Assembly (NCBI RefSeq): GCF_001984195.1
Contig: NZ_MTQN01000011.1
Span: 744,001-808,000 of the forward strand
Reading direction: 5' to 3'
Source: Kribbella sp. ALI-6-A
GTDB lineage: Bacteria; Actinomycetota; Actinomycetes; Propionibacteriales; Kribbellaceae
DNA length: 64,000 nucleotides
Shown here: in pieces, positions 58,459 to 64,000 of the stretch
How the letters are laid out: each line of letters opens with the position of its first letter
Position numbering within the stretch: the stretch's first letter is position 1
Notes under the pieces: model-generated
Databases searched by the model: none
Told to the model about the DNA's origin: nothing
The model's input: the letters and a program-made list of their open reading frames with translations, nothing else
Translations under genes and position numbers: made by a program

Positions 58459-58482
58459 CCGGGCTCACTCCCTCATTCATAC

Positions 58483-58528
58483 GTAACGTCCGGAGCGGCG
58501 GCTGTGACACCGCCGCTCCGGACGTTAC
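58483..58528. terminator. 19-bp perfect hairpin between infB and rbfA
   Basis: 58483-58501 (GTAACGTCCGGAGCGGCGG) is the exact complement of 58510-58528, loop of 8 nt. It is very stable, with no U-tract. It is probably an RNase III site or partial terminator that sets rbfA levels relative to infB. Confidence 0.7.
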
Positions 58529-58538
58529 TCCGCGAGCT

Positions 58539-58568
58539 GTCCGCCGGGACCGATGGATCCCGGCGGAC
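58539..58568 (-). terminator. hairpin just downstream of infB
   Basis: GTCCGCCGGGA (58539-58549) pairs with TCCCGGCGGAC (58558-58568), 8-nt loop, 9 bp after the infB stop. It is the second of two stacked hairpins in the infB-rbfA gap. Confidence 0.65.
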
Positions 58569-58577
58569 GGCTCTTTG

Positions 58578-61500
58578 TCAGCTTCGCGGCTTCTCGCGCA
58601 GCTCGAACGACTCGACGATGTCGCCGATCTTGATGTCGTTGAAGTTGTTCACCGTCAGACCACACTCGAAGCCCTCGCGGACCTCGGACGCGTCGTCCTT
58701 GAACCTCTTCAGCGACGACAGTTCGCCGTTCTCGACGATCACCGCACCGTCGCGGATCAACCGGATCTTGGCGTTGCGGCGGACCAGCCCACTGGTCACC
58801 CAGCAACCGGCGATGTTTCCGACCTTCGAGGAGCGGAAGATCTCGCGGATCTCCGCCTGGCCCAGCACGACCTCTTCGTAGATCGGCTTGAGCATGCCCT
58901 TCAGGGCCGCCTCGATGTCGTCGATCGCGGAGTAGATCACCGAGTAGTACCGGATGTCGACACCCTCGCGCTCGGCCACGTCGCCGGCCTTGCCCGCCGG
59001 CCGCACGTTGAAGCCGATGATGACGGCGTTCGAGGCCATCGCCAGGTTGACGTCGTTCTCGTTGATCGCACCGACACCACGGTCGATGACGCGCAGGTTG
59101 ACCTCGTCGTCGATCTCGATCCGGACCAGCGCGTCTTCCAGCGCCTCGACCGAACCGGACACGTCGCCCTTCAGGATGAGCAGCAGTTCCTGCGTCTCGC
59201 CCTTCTCCATCGAGGCCATGAAGTCCTCGAGGGTACGACGTGCGCGCCGCTTGGCGTTGGCCGCCGCACGAGCCCGTGCCTCGCGCTTCTCCGCGATCTG
59301 GCGAGCCATCCGGTCGTCGTCGACGACCAGGAACTTGTCGCCGGCGCCCGGGACCGCGGTCAGACCGAGGACCAGGACCGGACGCGACGGCGTGGCCTCG
59401 TCGACCGCGTCGCCGTGCTCGTCCAGCATCGCCCGGACCCGGCCGTAGGCCGGACCGGCCACCATCGAGTCGCCGACCCGCAGCGTTCCGCGCTGGACCA
59501 GCACGGTCGCCACCGGACCACGGCCCTTGTCGAGGTTCGCCTCGATCGCGATGCCCTGGGCCGGCATGTTCGGGTTGGCCCGCAGGTCGAGCGCCGCGTC
59601 CGCGGTCAGCACGACACTCTCGAGCAGCCCGTCGATGTTGATCCGGGACTTCGCCGAGACGTCGACGAACATCGTGTCGCCGCCGTACTCCTCGGGGACC
59701 AGGCCGTACTCGGTCAGCTGACCGCGCACCTTGGTCGGGTCCGCCGCGGGGACGTCGATCTTGTTGACCGCGACCACGATCGGCACACCGGCCGCGCGGG
59801 CGTGGTTCAGCGCCTCGATCGTCTGCGGCATCACGCCGTCGTCGGCCGCGACCACCAGGATGACGATGTCGGTGGCCTGCGCACCACGAGCACGCATGGC
59901 GGTGAACGCCTCGTGACCCGGGGTGTCGACGAAGGTGATCGCGCGCTGCACGCCGTCGACCTCGGTGGTCACCTGGTAGGCACCGATGTGCTGGGTGATG
60001 CCGCCGGCCTCCTTGGCGACCACGTTCGCCTCGCGGACCGCGTCCAGCAGCTTGGTCTTACCGTGGTCGACGTGACCCATCACGGTCACGACCGGCGGCC
60101 GCTTGACCAGGTCGTCCTCGTCGCCCTCGTTGGTGCCGAAGTCGATGTCGAACGACTGCAGCAGCTCGCGGTCCTCGTCCTCCGGGGACACGATCTGCAC
60201 GTCGTACTCGAGCTCGGTGCCGAGCAGCTGCAGGGTCTCCTCGTTGACCGACTGGGTCGCGGTCACCATCTCACCGAGGTGGAACAGAACCTGCACCAGC
60301 GACGCCGGATCCGCGCCGACCTTCTCGGCGAAGTCCGTCAGCGAGGCACCGCGGGCGAGCTTGACGACCTCGCCGTTACCGTGCCGGACGCGCACGCCGC
60401 CGACGGCCGGAGCCTGCATGTTGTCGAATTCCTGGCGCTTGGCGCGCTTGGACTTGCGACCACGACGGGCCGGACCGCCCGGACGCCCGAAGGCACCCTG
60501 CGTCCCGCCCCGGCCCCGGTTGCCCGGGCCCGGACGACCGCCGCCACCACCGGGGGGACCGCTCGGGCCACCACCGGGACGGAAACCGCCGCCACCGCCA
60601 CCGCCGCCACCGCGCGGACCGGCACTCGGTCCACCCGGACCGCCGCCGCCACCGGGGCGACCACGGCCGCCACCCGCCGGAGCGGACGGACGACCGGTGA
60701 ACGTGCCGGCCGACGACTTCGGCATCATCGCCGGGTTCGGCCGGGGAGCACCCGGTACGCCGCCCGGACGCGGACGGTCGTTGCCGCCGCTGCGAGCCTG
60801 CGGCGGGCGCGGGGGCATGCCGGCCGGGCTGGCGCCCGCCGGAGCCTGCGCGCCGCCACCACCCTGACCCGGGCGGGCGCCACCGCGCTGCATGCCCTGG
60901 GTCGAGCTGAACGGGTTGTTGCCCGGACGCGGAGCACCCGGACGGGGACCACCAGGTCCACCGGCGCCGGGACCACCCGGACGACCGCCACCGGGACGCG
61001 GAGCACCACCCGGACGGGGGGCACCACCGGGACGCGGCGCGGAGCTCGAGCCACCCGGACGGGGAGCCGAACCCGGACGCGGACCGGAGCCCGGCGTACC
61101 GGGACGCGGTGCCGGACGGGTGTCCTCACGCGGCGCGCGAGCGGCCGGAGCCTCGGCGGCCGGGTCCTGCGTCGGCTGGCCGGAAGAAGCCGGAGCCGAC
61201 GAAGCGGCCGGAACCTCGGGCTGAGCCGGAGCGGCCGGAGCCGCCGGGGTGGCCTGCGCGGCCGGAGCCTCGAAAGCCGGCTCGCTGGTCGCCGGGGCGA
61301 CCGGAGCAGCAGGAGCCTCGGTCCGCGGACCGGGCCGGGGGCCAGGTCGCGGGCCCGGACGAGCCGGCGCCGGGGTGGCACCGCTTGCCGCGGGAGCGCT
61401 GGTCTCCTTGGCCGGAGCTTCGGTGACCGGAGCGGCCGGAGCCTGCGCCGCGGGGGCGGAGACCTCGGGAGCCTTCGGTGCTGCCGGGGCCGGAGCGGCC

Positions 61501-61811
61501 TCGGCGGCCGGCGCGGCTGCGCGCTCGGCCGGTGCCGCGGGGGCAGGGGCTGCCTGCTGCGCGGCGGGCTCCGCAGGGGTGACCGGAGCGGTCGCCTGCG
61601 GTGCGGTGGACGTGCTGGCGGCGGCCTTCTTGGCCGCGCGCTTCTTCGGCGGGTTCTTCTCGAACTCCTCCGCCAATCTACGGACTACGGGTGCCTCGAT
61701 CGTCGAAGACGCCGATCGGACGAACTCTCCCATGTCGTTCAGCCTGGTCAGTACGACCTTGCTGGTAACCCCGAGCTCTTTCGCGAGCTCGTAGACCCGG
61801 ACCTTTGCCAC
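58578..61811 (-). CDS. infB: translation initiation factor IF-2
   Basis: The 1077-residue GTPase places initiator tRNA on the 30S subunit. The N-terminus 'MAKVRVYELAKELGVTSKVV' is an IF2N domain. A very long low-complexity Ala/Pro- then Gly/Arg/Pro-rich region follows (about 60-465), as in large actinobacterial IF-2. The G domain starts near 577 with GHVDHGKTKLLD, then 'DTPGHEAFTAMRARG' and NKID. Domains II, III and IV follow (C-terminal 'AGCWVTSGLVRRNAKIRLIR'). The upstream gap of 179 bp to rnpM holds short ACTCATCG repeats. Confidence 0.97.
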   Translation of the reverse strand: MAKVRVYELAKELGVTSKVVLTRLNDMGEFVRSASSTIEAPVVRRLAEEFEKNPPKKRAAKKAAASTSTAPQATAPVTPAEPAAQQAAPAPAAPAERAAAPAAEAAPAPAAPKAPEVSAPAAQAPAAPVTEAPAKETSAPAASGATPAPARPGPRPGPRPGPRTEAPAAPVAPATSEPAFEAPAAQATPAAPAAPAQPEVPAASSAPASSGQPTQDPAAEAPAARAPREDTRPAPRPGTPGSGPRPGSAPRPGGSSSAPRPGGAPRPGGAPRPGGGRPGGPGAGGPGGPRPGAPRPGNNPFSSTQGMQRGGARPGQGGGGAQAPAGASPAGMPPRPPQARSGGNDRPRPGGVPGAPRPNPAMMPKSSAGTFTGRPSAPAGGGRGRPGGGGGPGGPSAGPRGGGGGGGGGFRPGGGPSGPPGGGGGRPGPGNRGRGGTQGAFGRPGGPARRGRKSKRAKRQEFDNMQAPAVGGVRVRHGNGEVVKLARGASLTDFAEKVGADPASLVQVLFHLGEMVTATQSVNEETLQLLGTELEYDVQIVSPEDEDRELLQSFDIDFGTNEGDEDDLVKRPPVVTVMGHVDHGKTKLLDAVREANVVAKEAGGITQHIGAYQVTTEVDGVQRAITFVDTPGHEAFTAMRARGAQATDIVILVVAADDGVMPQTIEALNHARAAGVPIVVAVNKIDVPAADPTKVRGQLTEYGLVPEEYGGDTMFVDVSAKSRINIDGLLESVVLTADAALDLRANPNMPAQGIAIEANLDKGRGPVATVLVQRGTLRVGDSMVAGPAYGRVRAMLDEHGDAVDEATPSRPVLVLGLTAVPGAGDKFLVVDDDRMARQIAEKREARARAAANAKRRARRTLEDFMASMEKGETQELLLILKGDVSGSVEALEDALVRIEIDDEVNLRVIDRGVGAINENDVNLAMASNAVIIGFNVRPAGKAGDVAEREGVDIRYYSVIYSAIDDIEAALKGMLKPIYEEVVLGQAEIREIFRSSKVGNIAGCWVTSGLVRRNAKIRLIRDGAVIVENGELSSLKRFKDDASEVREGFECGLTVNNFNDIKIGDIVESFELREKPRS

Positions 61812-61990
61812 TACTCTCCCTCTGGTCCGAGCCTTGGGGGCCGCGGACCGTTAGTTGACGTACATGCTCATCGCATTGCACTCATCGTTCGACACTCATC
61901 GAGTGGTCATGAGTCGATGACCCGCCTTCATGTCGTCACGGCTCATGGCCGTGGGCGGCCGGGCGGCCGCACTTGGTCGTGCTCTTGGTG

Positions 61991-62269
61991 CTACTGCTTC
62001 TCGACCTGTGCCCGCAACAGACTCAGATCAAGCGGCCCCGGGACCTTGAAGGCCCGCGGAAACGCTTTGCGCCGCTCAGCGAGGTCGAGACACTCGGTCA
62101 TCGGGTGCAAGTGCGCCCCACGGCCGGGTGCTCGATGCGCGGGATCCGGGAGGACACGTCCTCCGGACACCGTCATCCGCAGCAAGCCGGTCGGACTGTC
62201 TCGTTTCCGGCACCCGATACAGGTGCGCTCCCGAAGCTTTCCGGGGCGCGCGTCTGCAGTCTCTGTCAC
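61991..62269 (-). CDS. rnpM: YlxR/RnpM family RNase P modulator
   Basis: This 92-residue small basic protein has the family motif 'RTCIGCRKRDSPTGLLRMTV' and 'GRGAHLHPMTECLDLAERRK'. The family (DUF448/YlxR) is nucleic-acid binding; a Bacillus homologue was reported to bind RNase P RNA. GTG start at 62269. It sits between nusA and infB in the conserved order. Confidence 0.92.
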   Translation of the reverse strand: MTETADARPGKLRERTCIGCRKRDSPTGLLRMTVSGGRVLPDPAHRAPGRGAHLHPMTECLDLAERRKAFPRAFKVPGPLDLSLLRAQVEKQ

Positions 62270-62313
62270 AGTTCCTCAGGGTGTGGTGACGACTCAGTCG
62301 ACCGACCGAGACA

Positions 62314-63306
62314 TCAGTCTACCTTCTCGTTCCCACGAGTCACATCGGTATCCGGCCGGATGTCGATCCGCCACCCGGTCAGGCGGGCGGCCAGCCGGGC
62401 GTTCTGCCCCTCCTTGCCGATCGCCAGCGACAGCTGGTAGTCCGGTACGACGACCCGCGCGGAGCGCGTCGCCGCGTCCACGACCTCGACCGAGGAGACC
62501 TGCGCCGGCGACAGCGCGTTGCCGACGAAGGTCGCCGGGTCGTCGCTGTGGTCGATGATGTCGATCTTCTCGCCGTGCAGCTCGTGCATGATGTTGCGCA
62601 CCCGCTGGCCCATCGGGCCGATGCAGGCGCCCTTGCCGTTCACTGACGGGTTCAGCGTGCGGACCGCGATCTTGGTCCGGTGGCCGGCCTCACGGGCGAT
62701 CGCGGTGATCTCGACGGTGCCGTCGGCGATCTCCGGCACCTCCAGCGCGAACAGCTTCTTGACCAGGTTCGGGTGCGTGCGGGACACGGTGATCTGCGGG
62801 CCCTTGAAGCCCTTGCGCACCCCGACCACGTAGACCCGCAGCCGCGAGCCGTGCTCGTACTTCTCCCCCGGCACCTGCTCCGGCGCCGGCAGCACGGCCT
62901 CGATCTTGCCCAGGTCGACCATCACCGAGCGCGGGTCGCGGCCCTGCTGGACGACACCGGAGACGATGTCGCCCTCCTTGCCGGAGAACTCGCCGTAGCG
63001 CACCTCGTCCTCGGCGTCGCGCAGCCGCTGCAGGATCACCTGCTTGGCGGTGGTCGCCGCGATCCGGCCGAAGTCGGCCGGGGTGTCGTCGTACTCGCGG
63101 ACCAGGTTGCCCTCGGCGTCCATCTCCCGGGCGTAGACCATCACGTGCCCGGTCTTGCGGTCCAGCTCGGCGCGGGCGTGCTGCTGCGCGCCCTCGGTCC
63201 GGTGGTAGGCGACCAGCAGCGCCTGCTCGATCGCCTCCACCACGACGTCGAAGGCGATGTCCTTCTCCCGCTCCAGCGAGCGCAGGACGGCCATGTCGAT
63301 GTCCAT
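62314..63306 (-). CDS. nusA: transcription termination/antitermination factor NusA
   Basis: This 330-residue protein has an RNA-polymerase-binding N-terminal domain ('EREKDIAFDVVVEAIEQALL'). An S1 domain ('GDIVSGVVQQGRDPRSVMVD') and two KH domains follow ('GACIGPMGQRVRNIMHELHG', 'LAIGKEGQNARLAARLTGWR'). It lacks the C-terminal acidic repeats of Escherichia coli NusA, as is normal for actinobacteria. The start codon overlaps the rimP stop by one base (TGATG). Confidence 0.97.
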   Translation of the reverse strand: MDIDMAVLRSLEREKDIAFDVVVEAIEQALLVAYHRTEGAQQHARAELDRKTGHVMVYAREMDAEGNLVREYDDTPADFGRIAATTAKQVILQRLRDAEDEVRYGEFSGKEGDIVSGVVQQGRDPRSVMVDLGKIEAVLPAPEQVPGEKYEHGSRLRVYVVGVRKGFKGPQITVSRTHPNLVKKLFALEVPEIADGTVEITAIAREAGHRTKIAVRTLNPSVNGKGACIGPMGQRVRNIMHELHGEKIDIIDHSDDPATFVGNALSPAQVSSVEVVDAATRSARVVVPDYQLSLAIGKEGQNARLAARLTGWRIDIRPDTDVTRGNEKVD

Positions 63307-63830
63307 CAGTTCTCCTCCACCGTGCCGTCGGCGTCGCGCTCGGCAGGTTCGTCGTTGCCGGCAGGCCGGTTGAACTCGATCTGGATCTTGGCCTTGGCCA
63401 CGTCGGCGTACTGCACCGTGCGGACCTGGCCCTCGACGTCCAGTTCGGCGGCCTCGTCGGAGACCGTCTTGATCCGGCCGGTCAGCTTGTCGCCGCTGTG
63501 CAGCGTGACCGTGACCAGCCGGGTGAGATTGCGCCGCCAGTGCCGCGGCTGCGTGAGCGGCCGGTCGACACCGGGGCTGGAGACCTCCAGGGTGTACGCG
63601 CCCTCGCCCATGATGTCGTCGGCGTCCAGCGCCTTGGAGATCGCGCGGGTGATCTCGGCGACGTCGTCCAGGCTGATCCCGCCGTCGCGGTCGACCAGCA
63701 CGCGCAGCAGCCGGCGACGGCCGGCCGGAGCGATGTCGGCTTCCTCCAGGTCGCAGCCGAACTGCGCGACGATCGGCCGGAGGAAGTTCTCGAGGCTCGT
63801 GGTGTCCGTGTGGTCAGTCCTTCGGCTCAC
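63306..63830 (-). CDS. rimP: ribosome maturation factor RimP
   Basis: This 174-residue protein has the RimP N-terminal domain ('LENFLRPIVAQFGCDLEEAD', 'RRLLRVLVDRDGGISLDDVA') and the conserved 'EGAYTLEVSSPGVDRPL' followed by the SH3-like C-terminal domain. It acts in 30S assembly. The GTG at 63828-63830 is chosen because family similarity starts just after it. First gene of the rimP-nusA-rnpM-infB-rbfA-truB operon. Confidence 0.95.
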   Translation of the reverse strand: MSRRTDHTDTTSLENFLRPIVAQFGCDLEEADIAPAGRRRLLRVLVDRDGGISLDDVAEITRAISKALDADDIMGEGAYTLEVSSPGVDRPLTQPRHWRRNLTRLVTVTLHSGDKLTGRIKTVSDEAAELDVEGQVRTVQYADVAKAKIQIEFNRPAGNDEPAERDADGTVEEN

Positions 63831-63974
63831 AGGTAAACCTGCCTCTCTCCAGTTGTGCACCCGTCGTGCCCCGATTCGCAGGGCAGTAGCCCACCTTATC
63901 CGGCCCGCGACCTTGTTCTCACCAACGGCTCGACCGCGCCCCGGCCGAGCCGCCGAGCGGATAGGGTTTCGGCC
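63831..63974. promoter_or_regulatory. divergent promoter region of the rimP operon
   Basis: A 144-bp spacer between rimP and a rightward start near 63975. It must contain the operon promoter. No consensus pair or repeat was confirmed. Confidence 0.3.
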
Positions 63975-64000
63975 GTGCCGATCGATCCCCACCGCCTGTC
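63975..64000 (+). CDS. start of a divergent gene (partial, unknown)
   Basis: A GTG at 63975 opens a frame (V/M-PIDPHRL) that leaves the window after eight codons. Divergent orientation next to rimP makes a real start plausible, but there is too little sequence to name it. Confidence 0.35.

Noticed and set aside
58446..62558. 1370-codon open frame antisense to infB
   Set aside because: Low-complexity Arg/Gly/Ala product that mirrors the codon bias of infB and its neighbours; no domain and no ribosome-binding site.
1..64000. tRNA, rRNA, prophage or IS genes
   Set aside because: No cloverleaf, rRNA segment, integrase or transposase was recognised on either strand by eye.

Overview
This is a contiguous piece of a GC-rich actinobacterial chromosome. 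The gene order, the SAM-IV-type and actino-pnp-type leader RNAs, the ANTAR/GAF and SigJ-type regulators and the many secreted hydrolases suggest a nocardioidal soil actinomycete close to Kribbella. That genus is inferred from general knowledge and was not tested. No tRNA, rRNA, CRISPR array, phage gene or insertion sequence was seen.

The backbone is a conserved, mostly leftward (minus-strand) actinobacterial core. From the right end it reads rimP-nusA-rnpM(ylxR)-infB-rbfA-truB, then ribF, rpsO-pnp-M16 protease, dapB, dapA-rnj and, cut off at base 1, ftsK. Together these genes cover transcription elongation, translation initiation, ribosome maturation, RNA decay, lysine/peptidoglycan precursor synthesis and DNA translocation. 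Accessory blocks are inserted between them.

Block 1 (0.8-11.8 kb) holds a secreted unknown protein, a DUF4184 membrane protein, a DinB protein, a class V aminotransferase behind a SAM-IV-like riboswitch, a prolyl oligopeptidase, a PhoD phosphatase, a GAF-ANTAR antiterminator, a fatty-acid desaturase and a LacI regulator. Block 2 (14.4-31 kb) holds tandem secreted zinc-metallopeptidase paralogues, an LRR protein, the phenylacetyl-CoA epoxidase operon paaABCDE, a decayed phosphotransferase, a GlxA-type regulator, a cupin-hydrolase pair, a SigJ-type sigma factor, an SDR enzyme and a secreted S33 peptidase. Block 3 (31-45 kb) holds a Tat-exported beta-helix protein behind a LacI-type operator, a large NB-ARC/TPR regulator, a complete five-gene peptide ABC importer and an ABC exporter. 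Block 4 (50-57 kb) holds an SGNH hydrolase, a Sir2 deacylase, two small DNA-binding proteins, a DUF3494-class F sortase pair and a compact PEP-synthase-like enzyme.

The most interesting signal is a 29-bp multipartite palindrome. It occurs once at the start of the small HTH gene (53539-53567) and once between a promoter and the ribosome-binding site of the compact PEP/ATP-grasp enzyme gene (55932-55960). The two copies match at 25 of 29 positions and have identical half-site spacing, so they define a candidate two-promoter regulon controlling a rifampin-phosphotransferase-like enzyme that lacks the drug-binding domain. Other notable signals are a dispersed 46-bp hairpin repeat, one copy of which is read as codons of paaD; a symmetrical terminator shared by a GNAT gene and a dead phosphotransferase; and a hairpin-dense 520-bp convergent gap at 31 kb.
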